64,000 nt of DNA, from contig NC_014657.1 of assembly GCF_000166335.1 (NCBI RefSeq), forward strand, positions 2,359,501-2,423,500. The letters run 5' to 3'. The position numbers and the translations under genes were made by a program. The notes below the pieces were generated by a model, which saw only the letters and a list, made by a program, of their open reading frames with translations, had not been told where the DNA came from and searched no databases. Source of the DNA: Caldicellulosiruptor owensensis OL. GTDB taxonomy: Bacteria; Bacillota; Thermoanaerobacteria; Caldicellulosiruptorales; Caldicellulosiruptoraceae. This document shows, piece after piece, positions 43,573-52,356 of the stretch (within the stretch, counting starts at the first letter, position 1; each line of letters begins with the position of its first letter).

Positions 43573-43789
43573 TGTAGTGACAAAATTGAGGTCCATATTT
43601 TGTTAATTCCAGTACTCCCAAGCTTTTTGAGTTTCAAACTGACAAAGTCAAGAAAGCCAGAAACCTTTCTTGCTTTTTATTTTTTTGACCAGCGATATGG
43701 TTTTGTTGTAGATTCGACGTAGCTGAGCCTGTTCAGTTCAGAACACAGATAATACAATTCTCTCGGAACAGGTACTTTATAAGTTCTAA

Positions 43790-44179
43790 CTATATATCTT
43801 GACATTCTTCAATGTACCTCCTGATAGTCTCCTCCGAAACAGTTCCTGCTGAACCAACATAGTATGTCCTACTCCATAATCCTTCCCCCGTCCTTAAACG
43901 TGGAAACTTCTCAAGAAGTTTTTTAGAAGATACTCCTTTGAACAAATTGGCTATTTGGGCTGGGGATAAGCGTGGTGGTGCTGAAACAAAAAGGTGAACG
44001 TGGTCTGGCTGAACTGATAAAGATAAAATTTCAATCCCATGGTTTTTGGCAATTTCAAAAATAAGTTTTTCAAACTCTTCCCTAACCCTATCTACCAGAA
44101 TCTTTTTACGGTATTTGGTTATCCACACAAAATGATAGTTCAAATTATAAAGACTCCATCTTGTTTTTCTTAATTGCAT
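43790..44179 (-). CDS. tnpA: IS200/IS605-family Y1 transposase TnpA
   Basis: A 129-residue HUH single-strand transposase. The HUH motif is H60-V-H62 in SVQPDHVHLFVSAPP, and the catalytic tyrosine is Y122 in SEETIRRYIEEC. WSLYNLNYHFVWITKYR is the usual N-terminus and the length is complete. The start at 44179 has AGGGTGAAA upstream. No TnpB is linked; the gene is on its own, as in IS200 forms. Hairpin ends are likely at 44235-44275 (GAGAGTGGC...), where GC-rich stem sequence stands out, but exact ends were not determined. It may be mobile. Confidence 0.93.
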   Translation of the reverse strand: MQLRKTRWSLYNLNYHFVWITKYRKKILVDRVREEFEKLIFEIAKNHGIEILSLSVQPDHVHLFVSAPPRLSPAQIANLFKGVSSKKLLEKFPRLRTGEGLWSRTYYVGSAGTVSEETIRRYIEECQDI

Positions 44180-44477
44180 AGTTTTCACCCTATACAATTA
44201 TAACACAAATGCTAATAACAACCAGGCCCTTTACCCATTTCGCTGAAGGAGAGTGGCTTGCGGCGGGGCACTATTCTCTGTCATCAAATGTTCTTTTAGC
44301 TATGTTAAAACTTCTGCATCCTCTCTTGAAAAACATCCATAAAAATATACTATCCTTGAAAATTTTCTGAGATAGTTAAAATCATTTACAAATGGATTGA
44401 ACATAGCCATTTAATTATGCACCTTCTTTATAATATTTATCATTAAAGAAAAAATCAACAATGTAATTATATTATCA

Positions 44478-44510
44478 TAAAAAACCCAGACAGTACAGAC
44501 TGCCTGGGCT
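44478..44510 (-). terminator. Terminator after the small membrane protein
   Basis: On the - strand, CCCAGGCAGT (44508-44499) pairs with ACTGTCTGGG (44494-44485) with one mismatch, then TTTTTT. Confidence 0.8.
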
Positions 44511-44540
44511 TTTGAATTATGTTAAAAATCTTTCTCTAAA

Positions 44541-44768
44541 TCATCGCAAAAGAAGCGTAAATAGTGTTGTAACATAACCGTTCAAAATTTGAAACATAAG
44601 TATTATATCATCGCAAATTTTAAAAATTGTTGTCCAGTATCCTGACTTGAAAAGGTTAAAGAAAATATCGTTACTGATACACAGACAAAAGTAAAATACA
44701 ATGTTGGTAACCGTAAATATAACAAATATCAGTATTATTTTTCGTGTGAAAATTTTGGACATTCCCAT
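44541..44768 (-). CDS. Small two-helix membrane protein of unknown function
   Basis: 75 residues with helix FTRKIILIFVIFTVTNIVFYFCLCI and a second hydrophobic segment near IILMFQILNGYVTTLFTLLL. AAGGAGGGG lies 6 nt before the ATG at 44766-44768. It begins 28 nt after the stop of the chemoreceptor-like gene and is probably cotranscribed. No family recognised. Confidence 0.5.
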   Translation of the reverse strand: MGMSKIFTRKIILIFVIFTVTNIVFYFCLCISNDIFFNLFKSGYWTTIFKICDDIILMFQILNGYVTTLFTLLLR

Positions 44769-44796
44769 TCTTGACCCCTCCTTTTAAAAAATTTTT

Positions 44797-46761
44797 CTAA
44801 TTTTTTTCCGGACCCATTGTTATTGAGGCAAGTTTCACAATTCCCTCATATACTTCTGAGAATTGATCAATCAGTTTGTCAACAGACTTTTTCTGATTTT
44901 GAAATATATCCCTTATTGATATTAGTGTCTTGAAGTACTGGGAAACTGTATACGTCTGTTTCTTTAGCACATCATTTATGGTAAATATCTTTTCCTGCTG
45001 AGATGCCACTTTATTTATAACATTTTCTATTTTTGTTTTAATTTGTTGATTGGTTGTTTCTATTCTTGAAAGAGATTCAGATGAACGTTTTGCAACTTTA
45101 GTTCCTGCTTCTACAATACTCAGGGTATTTTCAAGCTTGTATCTTGTTTTTTCAAATGCAGAAAGCCCTTCTTCAATGGTATCCAAGGAGGTCTTTGCCA
45201 GTGTATTTGCCGACTGTGATAGCCTTGAAATTTCTGAGGCTATCACTTCGAAACTTGAAATGTTTCTTTTAGCTGCTTCAATTGAAGCGTTGAGAGCAAT
45301 TATTTTTATTCTTTCAGCAAGGTTCGAAATATTTTGCGACATTCTTGCAATACCTTCAAAATCTTTTATTGCTTTTTTTAAATCTGTTGCTACTTCATTT
45401 ATTGCCGAATTTGCATTATACATATAATCTATAAGCATCTTTATTGACTCTTGTTCCTTTGATGTAGTCTGATATATTGTCGAAACTTCATTCTGTATTA
45501 CTCTGAAAATTTCAAACATCTTTTGTATCTGGTCTTCAAGTTCGGAAACCATCTGCACTGTCTCTTCAAATACCGCTTTTTGATTTTCTGCCAAAGCTGT
45601 AATTTCTTTTATCTGTTCACTTGTAATTTGATTGGTTTTTACAGAATCCGAAGCTATTGCGTTAAGTCTGTTAATATATTGCCGGGTAGTATTGAGCGTC
45701 TCTTCAATGTTTGTGGTATAACTGTTAATGTTTTTGACCATTCGGACAAATTCTTTTGTCAAAATAGAAACCTCATCATTTGACTTACCATTTACCTCTA
45801 TCTGAACATCAAAACTTCCTGACGCTACTTTCTTTGCACTTTCTGCAAGGCTTATAATTGGTCTTGTTATTCTGTTGGATACAAACAAACTTACAATTAC
45901 TACAATTATCAATGTTCCAATGAAAAGCAACACAGAAAATTTCATAGCTGCTTTGATAAACGAAAGAGCTATGCCATTTTTGCTAACAAGTGCTAATACG
46001 CCTGCTGCATCCGTCTTTTCACTCTTTCTGATTGGAAGAAGAATGTAATGGTAATTTCCTCCCGGTGTACACCCTGCAATGTGTTCGTATTGACCGGTAA
46101 ACATCATCTGTAATTCTTTGCTTTCTATTAAATTTTTAATATTCGAAGATGAAACTGCAGTGTTTGATTCTGAGGAGTATACTGCAACCTCCATTTTTGT
46201 AAGTTGTTTGAGGTTCTCGACAAACTTTTTGTCAAGTTTATAGCCAACAATAATTGTACCTATTATTCTCATATTGTTTGCAGACATGTTTGTCACTATA
46301 TCTGACACAGACCTTATATACACTGTATCATCCTGACTTTGAATTAAAGTATATTTGAGCCGTGCAAGTCCACACCTGACCAGATAATTGTCTCTCAAGT
46401 TATCGCCGTATTTAGAAAGAATATCACTGCGTCCAATTAATATACCTTTTTCGTCAGTTACTATAATTTGTTGTATTGAAAGTTCGCTTGCAAGCGGTGA
46501 GATTATTTGAACAACCTTGAGATGGTCTTTTCTTTCAACAGCTTCTCTAAGCTGTGGATTTGTTGAAATTAATATGCTGTAGTCCTGTGACAGCTTGCAA
46601 AGTCGTTCTATCTCCTGTACAGCTACATTTTTTGCACTCTCTAACCTTGTTTTTATCTCTTTTTCAGCATCTTTCCTAACAAGAGAAATTGAAAATACCA
46701 GAAATATTGTAAGTGGTATAAGTGAAATTATAATAAACCATGACATAATTCGTGTTTTCAA
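44797..46761 (-). CDS. Chemoreceptor-like protein with Cache-type sensor and HAMP
   Basis: A 654-residue membrane protein: helix 1 (IMSWFIIISLIPLTIFLVFSISLV), an extracytoplasmic sensor of about 240 residues (LSIQQIIVTDEKGILIGRSDILSKYGDNLRDN is Cache-like), helix 2 (FSVLLFIGTLIIVVIVSLFV), HAMP (NRITRPIISLAESAKKVASGSFDV), then a long coiled-coil. The signalling tip is unusual: LNASIEAAKRNISSFEVIASEISRLSQSA in place of the common LNAAIEAARAGE...FAVVADEVRKLA. So it belongs to the MCP superfamily but is divergent. The start is a TTG at 46761 after AAAGGA, spaced too tightly for certainty. Coupling to CheW/CheA is not shown. Confidence 0.75.
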   Translation of the reverse strand: MKTRIMSWFIIISLIPLTIFLVFSISLVRKDAEKEIKTRLESAKNVAVQEIERLCKLSQDYSILISTNPQLREAVERKDHLKVVQIISPLASELSIQQIIVTDEKGILIGRSDILSKYGDNLRDNYLVRCGLARLKYTLIQSQDDTVYIRSVSDIVTNMSANNMRIIGTIIVGYKLDKKFVENLKQLTKMEVAVYSSESNTAVSSSNIKNLIESKELQMMFTGQYEHIAGCTPGGNYHYILLPIRKSEKTDAAGVLALVSKNGIALSFIKAAMKFSVLLFIGTLIIVVIVSLFVSNRITRPIISLAESAKKVASGSFDVQIEVNGKSNDEVSILTKEFVRMVKNINSYTTNIEETLNTTRQYINRLNAIASDSVKTNQITSEQIKEITALAENQKAVFEETVQMVSELEDQIQKMFEIFRVIQNEVSTIYQTTSKEQESIKMLIDYMYNANSAINEVATDLKKAIKDFEGIARMSQNISNLAERIKIIALNASIEAAKRNISSFEVIASEISRLSQSANTLAKTSLDTIEEGLSAFEKTRYKLENTLSIVEAGTKVAKRSSESLSRIETTNQQIKTKIENVINKVASQQEKIFTINDVLKKQTYTVSQYFKTLISIRDIFQNQKKSVDKLIDQFSEVYEGIVKLASITMGPEKN

Positions 46762-46988
46762 TGATCCTTTAAAAATTTTTTAAATAATTTTTTGACAAAT
46801 GTCATCCTTCCTGATTCAGCCCCTTTCTCCTGTCTTTCTTGCTTAAATTTTACCTGACTTGTTTTAAAATATGGTTTAGGTTTTGTTAAATTGCTGTTAA
46901 AATCTTAACTCTTTATGAAGATGACCTTTTTTGTTCTGTGTGGTATTATGGTTATATACGATTGTTTTTCAGAAAGGACTTGATAAAA
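46762..46988. other. Divergent intergenic region
   Basis: AT-rich, no gene. TGTGTGGTATTAT near 46937-46949 (+) is a possible extended -10 for the CAP-domain gene. Confidence 0.4.
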
Positions 46989-47990
46989 ATGGCAAAAATG
47001 AGGTTTTATTTTTTACAGCTTGCCCATCTGCTCATATGTGTTACCTTTATTGTAAACATTGTTTTTTTATGTGATAGCAGTTACATCTTTGGTGCAAATA
47101 TGAGCAATAAAAAGATTTACATGTTCTGTACAAAGTCTTACTTTGATAATCTATTTCCAAATGTTAAAAAGTCAAATTTAAAAAGTCCCTTTAACTTTCC
47201 ATTTTATGTATCAGAAAATCCTTCTGATTTTTTCATAGCAGGTTTTGAAAAAGATAAACTTGTGTTTTTCTACACAAATTCTAAGCGGATTAATTTGGTT
47301 TCTGGTATAAAAATTGGCTCTGCAGCTGACGCTGTAAAAAAATCCGGACTTTCTTTTATTAATAAGTTTGTAATTATAAATGGTAATACCATAACTACAT
47401 ATTTTGATGGTGGTCTAAAAACGCTATATGATGTTTCAGTTATTAATAACTCATACTACTTTTTTATCATTTATGATAGGATTGTAAAACCTAATGTTGT
47501 ATGTGGAATTTTTATGGTAAAAAAGAGTTTGTGGGATGAGGTTTTGTTAAAAGAACATTTCTTGACTTTTGATAAAAGCTCTGAGCAAGATATTCTTTCA
47601 TCATTTGAAAAACTTATGTTTATGCATTTAAACTCCATGAGAGCTTATCTGCAAAAACCATATTTTTCTTTTTCAAATGATATCGCAAAGATAGCAAAAA
47701 CTCATTCGCAAAACATGGCAAGATATAACTTTTTTTCCCATACTGATAACTCTGGAAAAACAATCTCTGATAGATTTTTATCTGCAGGAATTTTATATAA
47801 AAAAATAGGTGAAAATATAGCAATGGGGACAAAGCTTCTTCCCTTCTTTGCAAATCATCTGCTTTTTAATTCAGAAGGACACCGTAAAAATATTGAAGAT
47901 AGCTTTGAAGTGGTTGGCATTGGATGTGCCATCGAAAAAAACTTTGATAATGTCTATTACACCCAGGACTTTGCTGTACTAAGACAATAA
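46989..47990 (+). CDS. Secreted or anchored CAP-domain protein
   Basis: A 333-residue protein with an N-terminal hydrophobic helix (LLICVTFIVNIVFLCDSSYIFG). The middle region (about 70-180) is of the CAP-associated type (SGIKIGSAADAVKKSGL). The C-terminal CAP/SCP domain (about 210-333) has MARYNFFSHTDNSGKTISDRF, GENIAMG, and EGHRKNIEDSFEVVGIGCA, the motifs with the usual His/Glu residues. Such proteins in clostridia act outside the cell, possibly in wall metabolism or sporulation. The ATG at 46989 follows AAAGGAC. Convergent with fumarase alpha, a shared hairpin between. Confidence 0.88.
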   Translation: MAKMRFYFLQLAHLLICVTFIVNIVFLCDSSYIFGANMSNKKIYMFCTKSYFDNLFPNVKKSNLKSPFNFPFYVSENPSDFFIAGFEKDKLVFFYTNSKRINLVSGIKIGSAADAVKKSGLSFINKFVIINGNTITTYFDGGLKTLYDVSVINNSYYFFIIYDRIVKPNVVCGIFMVKKSLWDEVLLKEHFLTFDKSSEQDILSSFEKLMFMHLNSMRAYLQKPYFSFSNDIAKIAKTHSQNMARYNFFSHTDNSGKTISDRFLSAGILYKKIGENIAMGTKLLPFFANHLLFNSEGHRKNIEDSFEVVGIGCAIEKNFDNVYYTQDFAVLRQ

Positions 47991-48027
47991 AAAAAAGGGG
48001 CAGCTTTTGAAGTAGCCCCTTTTTTTA
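47991..48027. terminator. Bidirectional terminator between convergent genes
   Basis: AAAAGGGGC pairs with GCCCCTTTT; T-runs on both strands. Confidence 0.8.
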
Positions 48028-48861
48028 TATTTGCACTGATACATGTCTTGCAACATGGCAACATATATTTACAGCAACTGGAAGACCAGCAATGTGAGTT
48101 GGATACTCTTCTATAAACACATCCAGCACTGTTGTTTTTCCTCCAAATCCTTCCGGACCTATCCCAAGCGCATTTATCTTATCAATTAACCTTTTTTCAA
48201 GCTGCGCTATATATTCTTTGCTATGTCTTTGTCCTATTTTTCTCAAAAGAGCTTTTTTAGATAAAAGAGCGGCAAGCTCGAAAGTCCCTCCTATCCCGAT
48301 ACCTACTAAAATTGGCGGGCATGGGTCAGACCCGGCTCTTTTGACTGTCTCAACAACAAATTTTTCGATTCCTTCAACACCATCTGCTGGCGTGAGCATA
48401 CAAAGTGCACTCTTGTTCTCGCTGCCAAACCCTTTGGGCATAAAATGAACTGTGATTTTATCGCCTTTTACCATATCAATGTGGATTATAGCCGGAGCAT
48501 TGTTGCCTGTATTTTCTCTTTCAATAGGACTTTTAACCATTGATTTTCTCAGATAAAAATCTGTGTAAGCTCTTGAAACAGCTCTGTTTATAGCTTCTTT
48601 TAAGGAGCCTTCTATAAATACTTCTTCACCAATATCAACAAAAAAGACAGCAGCGCCTGTGTCCTGACAAACAGGACGCATATTTTGTTTTGCAAGCTCA
48701 ATGTTCTTTATTAGATTTTCCAGAGTATACTTTGCAATTCCATCTTCTTTTTCATATGCTTTATAAAGGCTATCTTTAACGTCGTCTGGCAGTATACAAA
48801 CTGCCTGGTTTATAATTTCATATACCTTTTGTTCTATAGCCTCTGCCGTTACCACTCTCAT
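48025..48861 (-). CDS. fumA: Class I (Fe-S) fumarate hydratase, alpha subunit
   Basis: 278 residues equal to the N-terminal (alpha) half of class I fumarases/L(+)-tartrate dehydratases. Cluster ligands and active site: [56 protein letters not shown]. The beta subunit normally follows but here the next sequence is a terminator and a convergent gene, so it must be elsewhere. Upstream gene cvpA is 34 nt away on the same strand, a short gap that would allow cotranscription. The start has GAAGGGG at a distance of about 8 nt. Confidence 0.9.
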   Translation of the reverse strand: MRVVTAEAIEQKVYEIINQAVCILPDDVKDSLYKAYEKEDGIAKYTLENLIKNIELAKQNMRPVCQDTGAAVFFVDIGEEVFIEGSLKEAINRAVSRAYTDFYLRKSMVKSPIERENTGNNAPAIIHIDMVKGDKITVHFMPKGFGSENKSALCMLTPADGVEGIEKFVVETVKRAGSDPCPPILVGIGIGGTFELAALLSKKALLRKIGQRHSKEYIAQLEKRLIDKINALGIGPEGFGGKTTVLDVFIEEYPTHIAGLPVAVNICCHVARHVSVQI

Positions 48862-48894
48862 ATTTTAGTATTTCCCCTTCTTTGAAAGATTATT

Positions 48895-49524
48895 TTATAA
48901 TTTTAAATACTGACCCATGAGCATCACAATTATGTTGTTCTCATACAAAAACTCAGCAAACATAGAGGCTTTTATTGTTTTCTGAGCTGACTTAAAAATC
49001 TCTGCGTTCGGGAAAAAGTAGATAATTGAAAAAGCTATGTATATGATTATCAGCGAAACTGCTATGCCCGCTATAAAGCCCAAAAAACCGTCTATCTGTC
49101 CTATTACAGGAGTTTTTCTCAACAATCCCAACGTATTTTTAACCATCAAAATTATAATTTTTGCCCCAATAAAAATTAAAATCATTGCAATAAAGTTAGC
49201 AAGAACAACTGCTGCAGCATCTTGCAAGGTTTTGTTCAAAGCTTCCTGAGCCTGTATTATTGCGCCTTTAAAAAATTGAGGCACTGTCGGCAAAATATCA
49301 TTTTTTATCACAACCTTCTGTCTCACAAAATTGTATATTGCATCTTTTAAAGGCGGCGACTGAAGAATTAAACTGCTCAAAAACTTGTATCCATAAACTG
49401 CAACAAACCATGAAACTATGTACGAACCTATATCAAATGCCATCCTGAGCACACCTTTTTTGTAACCTATCCAGCTTGATATCAAAATCACCGCAAGAAC
49501 AATAAAATCTGCTATATTGGGCAT
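48895..49524 (-). CDS. CvpA family membrane protein
   Basis: 209 residues with four hydrophobic helices: IADFIVLAVILISSWIGYKKGVLRMAFD, IVSWFVAVYGYKF, FIAMILIFIGAKIIILMVKNTLGLLRKTPVIGQIDGFLGFIAG. The last is the CvpA hallmark. CvpA is linked to colicin V release and bile or envelope stress in other bacteria; its role in clostridia is unknown. The ATG at 49524 has AAAGGTGGTG upstream. Confidence 0.88.
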   Translation of the reverse strand: MPNIADFIVLAVILISSWIGYKKGVLRMAFDIGSYIVSWFVAVYGYKFLSSLILQSPPLKDAIYNFVRQKVVIKNDILPTVPQFFKGAIIQAQEALNKTLQDAAAVVLANFIAMILIFIGAKIIILMVKNTLGLLRKTPVIGQIDGFLGFIAGIAVSLIIIYIAFSIIYFFPNAEIFKSAQKTIKASMFAEFLYENNIIVMLMGQYLKL

Positions 49525-49531
49525 ATTGATT

Positions 49532-50566
49532 TCACCACCTTTCGCTATAACACTCAATTCTATCATTAAATATATAGTATAACCTGTCCTGACTTAGAAC
49601 AGCTTTTACAAAACCAAACGAAGAAACTTTTAATTGCTTTAACCTGTTCAAGTTCAAAGAATAAATCTCAACATTATTGCCCTTTGACAGTGCTATCTTG
49701 TCGCCTGTTGCACAGGCCCACTCAAAAGGTTTTAACCTTTTGAATATGAACCTGCCAGTATATTTGTTGTATGAAAGTATCCCATCTGATGAAATCAAAA
49801 CTTCTGGATTTCCCACAGCAGGTTTTGGAATACTATTCAATTGAAAAGATTTTTCCTTTTTTAAAAGTTGCATGTCATATACATTTAGCATCCTTCCGTC
49901 CCATAAAACTACGTTGTTCTGTATAATAAATAGTCTTTTAACATTTGAAAATGAAGCGGGAATTATTTTGGACTGGTAAACTCCTCTTTTATCTATGTAA
50001 TATACAGCCATATCGCCTGTTGATACGCTTTTAACAATTGCCACAGCAAAATTGTATCCAATATCAAAGTCTATAACCTTTTCATTTATCTTGGCAGAAA
50101 ACAGAATGTTTTGCTTGTTATCGTAGAAAACAATATAATTTTCTCTATCACTCAAAAGCACACATACCTTGCCATCTTTCACTTTCACGTCTTTTATTGA
50201 TATAGGATACATTATGTCTTTTTGGTCAGAAGAAGTTATTATATGAAGATACTTTCCCCCTTTTACAAACGCTACTGCAATTTGCCCATCAGAGTACCCC
50301 TGATGGTTCTGGTATGTAATTCTGGTCCACTTTAATGTATCGCCATTTAAGATGCCTATTTTCCCCCTGAACACCAATGCTATGCCACCTTCCAGTGGCA
50401 AAACATCTTCATAAAATTTTATGTTCGAATAGGTTTTTATATATTCATATTTCATAAACATGTAAGGGCTAAAAAATTCTATGCCAAACATATTCAGGGT
50501 AAAAATCGCAGCCACCAGTATCGCTACTGTAACAGTCGACCTGTATATAAATTTTAAAAACTTCAT
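49532..50566 (-). CDS. Membrane-anchored DUF5711-like beta-propeller protein
   Basis: 344 residues with an N-terminal helix (STVTVAILVAAIFTLNMFG) and an outer domain of repeating beta strands (KDVKVKDGKVCVLLSDRENYIVFYD, GRMLNVYDMQLLKKEKSF) like a propeller. Proteins of this shape next to CvpA are often assigned DUF5711; I make the call tentatively. The start at 50566 lies after GGGAAG; the GTG four codons earlier overlaps it. It is 7 nt before cvpA and 17 nt after the PP2C gene, so in one operon. Confidence 0.6.
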   Translation of the reverse strand: MKFLKFIYRSTVTVAILVAAIFTLNMFGIEFFSPYMFMKYEYIKTYSNIKFYEDVLPLEGGIALVFRGKIGILNGDTLKWTRITYQNHQGYSDGQIAVAFVKGGKYLHIITSSDQKDIMYPISIKDVKVKDGKVCVLLSDRENYIVFYDNKQNILFSAKINEKVIDFDIGYNFAVAIVKSVSTGDMAVYYIDKRGVYQSKIIPASFSNVKRLFIIQNNVVLWDGRMLNVYDMQLLKKEKSFQLNSIPKPAVGNPEVLISSDGILSYNKYTGRFIFKRLKPFEWACATGDKIALSKGNNVEIYSLNLNRLKQLKVSSFGFVKAVLSQDRLYYIFNDRIECYSERW

Positions 50567-50583
50567 CCTGCTTCCCACACTTT

Positions 50584-51681
50584 TTACATCTTTTCAATCA
50601 TCAAAACAGCTATGTCGTCATCTATATCAGATACAAAATTTCTGACATCTCTTATTAAAAGCTCTGTATTGATGTTCTTAATGCTCAGTATTCTTTTTAT
50701 GAGCCTCTTTTTACCATACATCTCACCTTGCTTGTTTTTGCTTTCAATAAGCCCGTCTGAATAAAATATAAGCTTGTCATTTTTTTCTAAAATCACTTCT
50801 TTCATCTCAAAACCCAGTTCAAGATCAATTGAAGCAATAGGCTGACCTCTCATAGAAAACATCTTTACCTTCTTGTTTGCCTTGACCAAAATTGGCTCTG
50901 TAACATGCCCTGCCGAAAGCATTGTAACTTTCCCGCTTTGCTTTTCTAAAATTCCAAGAACTATAGTAATATATATCTCGCCTGGAAAGTTCATGTCTAT
51001 AAAATCAAGTAAAACTCCTTTAATAATCTCCTGTGCACTTGAGTTTATGTAAGTATGTGCATTTTTGATAATGCTTTGTTTGACAAATATTGTTACCATT
51101 GATGCTAAAAGCCCATGCCCTGCAACATCAGCAACATAAAATACTATTTTGTCATCAATATTTATAACATCCAGAAAATCTCCTCCAAGCCTTTCACAAG
51201 GTTTGTATGTGTATGTAATTCTGTATCCTTCTATTTTAGGTATGACAGGTAGAAGAGATTGTTGAAGCCTTTTTGCAAACTCCAGGTCGCGCCTCAAGAT
51301 CTCGTTCTGGCGCCTGAGCCTTTCTTCAATCTTTCGCTGTTCTGTAATATCTCTGAAGACCTCAACAGTGCCAATTACTTTGCCATCCTCGCTGTGAACA
51401 GGCGAGCTTATGATATAGTAGAACTTGTCCTTGTGCTGCGCATACTTCATAAATCTTGTGTTTTCTCTCATCGCTCTTAATGCTATGCAGTCATCGCACC
51501 GCGAATCTTTGCAAAAAAGCTCATAGCATTTTTTGCCTGTCTGATCTCCAAACTCATCTTTCATCTTTGTATTGCAAAACACAACATCTCCATCTATATC
51601 AATGACCCTGACAAGGTCAAGCATTCCATTTAAAATGCTTTCATAAAAATTTTTAGTAAACTCAATTTTATTGGTCTCCAT
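50584..51681 (-). CDS. PAS-domain PP2C/SpoIIE-type serine phosphatase
   Basis: 365 residues. The N-terminal PAS domain (about 10-120) has cysteines in CYELFCKDSRCDDC, perhaps a metal- or redox-sensing variant. A short coiled-coil follows (QRKIEERLRRQNEILRRDLEFAKRLQQSLLP). The PP2C domain (about 160-365) has GGDFLDV, VADVAGHGLLASMV, LSAGHVTEPIL, FYSDGLIESKN, the residues that bind two metals. It is like RsbU/RsbP phosphatases, which control anti-anti-sigma factors, but no such partner is visible here. Upstream of the DUF5711-like gene. Confidence 0.9.
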   Translation of the reverse strand: METNKIEFTKNFYESILNGMLDLVRVIDIDGDVVFCNTKMKDEFGDQTGKKCYELFCKDSRCDDCIALRAMRENTRFMKYAQHKDKFYYIISSPVHSEDGKVIGTVEVFRDITEQRKIEERLRRQNEILRRDLEFAKRLQQSLLPVIPKIEGYRITYTYKPCERLGGDFLDVINIDDKIVFYVADVAGHGLLASMVTIFVKQSIIKNAHTYINSSAQEIIKGVLLDFIDMNFPGEIYITIVLGILEKQSGKVTMLSAGHVTEPILVKANKKVKMFSMRGQPIASIDLELGFEMKEVILEKNDKLIFYSDGLIESKNKQGEMYGKKRLIKRILSIKNINTELLIRDVRNFVSDIDDDIAVLMIEKM

Positions 51682-51753
51682 TTCTTCATCCTGCCAATGA
51701 ATGCTACTTTAAAACGTCATTGGCAGGTGCCCTCCTTTCCTTTATGATAACCT

Positions 51754-52266
51754 TTACTCTTTAATCTCCTTTGAAATATAGTTCTTTCTTGCAATGTCAA
51801 TTGCCTGCATCTCTTCAGCAGAAAGCGGGTACTTGGAAAGTCCATTCTCAATGGGTTTTGCATATACACTGCATCCCTCTCTTGAATATATACTGTTTAT
51901 CACAACCCCTGTATCAAGCTCATCAAGTAGTGCCAGTGCAAAGCTGAGTTTGCTTCCTACATTCTCAAATGCATCATATCTGATAACTCCAACTTTTTTG
52001 ATGCTAAGTTTTGAATTTTCACTTAGTATCCTGTGACTCTTTGTCAGTGCTTTTAATACCTCTTCAAAGTATTCAACCTTTTCATTTATCAGCTTTATGA
52101 TCTCCTCCAGGCTTTTGAAATCCTGATTTGACGTAAGGTCAAGAAACCTTCTTTTAAGACTCCTATTCTTTGCAAGTTCTATTAAAAGTGCAAGAAAAAG
52201 CACCATGTTGAGAACAAGAAAAAAGATGACTATCTCAGATGCATATGTAGTGATAAAACTTCTCAT
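51754..52266 (-). CDS. DUF4446 family protein
   Basis: 170 residues: N-terminal helix (IVIFFLVLNMVLFLALLIEL), a helical part, and VGVIRYDAFENVGSKLSFALALLDELDTGVVINSIYSREGCSVYAKPI, the DUF4446 signature. Members are often encoded beside parB in clostridia, as here. Function unknown. Confidence 0.88.
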   Translation of the reverse strand: MRSFITTYASEIVIFFLVLNMVLFLALLIELAKNRSLKRRFLDLTSNQDFKSLEEIIKLINEKVEYFEEVLKALTKSHRILSENSKLSIKKVGVIRYDAFENVGSKLSFALALLDELDTGVVINSIYSREGCSVYAKPIENGLSKYPLSAEEMQAIDIARKNYISKEIKE

Positions 52267-52309
52267 ATATTTTCCCCCTTGACATTTTGCTATTTGCTAC
52301 CGTTCAAAA

Positions 52310-52325
52310 TGTTCCACGTGGAACA
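52310..52325. promoter_or_regulatory. parS site 1
   Basis: Perfect palindrome TGTTCCACGTGGAACA, the ParB/Spo0J binding sequence in its GTTCCACG form. It lies just after parB's stop and before the DUF4446 gene. Confidence 0.93.
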
Positions 52326-52356
52326 TTCTGATGATGAATTTTTGTGTTAAAGCACT

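Larger units (their letters stand above)
41472..43654 (+). mobile_element. Decayed IS1634-like element with 18-bp inverted repeats, split by an IS256-like remnant
   Basis: TTCTTGACTTTGTCAGTT (41472-41489) and its exact reverse complement (43637-43654) bound the element. The transposase N-terminal part (41647-42200) and C-terminal part (43319-43572) lie on the + strand; between them is an IS256-like fragment on the - strand. No target duplication was recognised by eye. The element is not active. Confidence 0.7.

Noticed and set aside
43790-44179. TnpB partner for the IS200/IS605 transposase
   Set aside because: No TnpB-like frame lies on either side; the element is of the tnpA-only type or a remnant.
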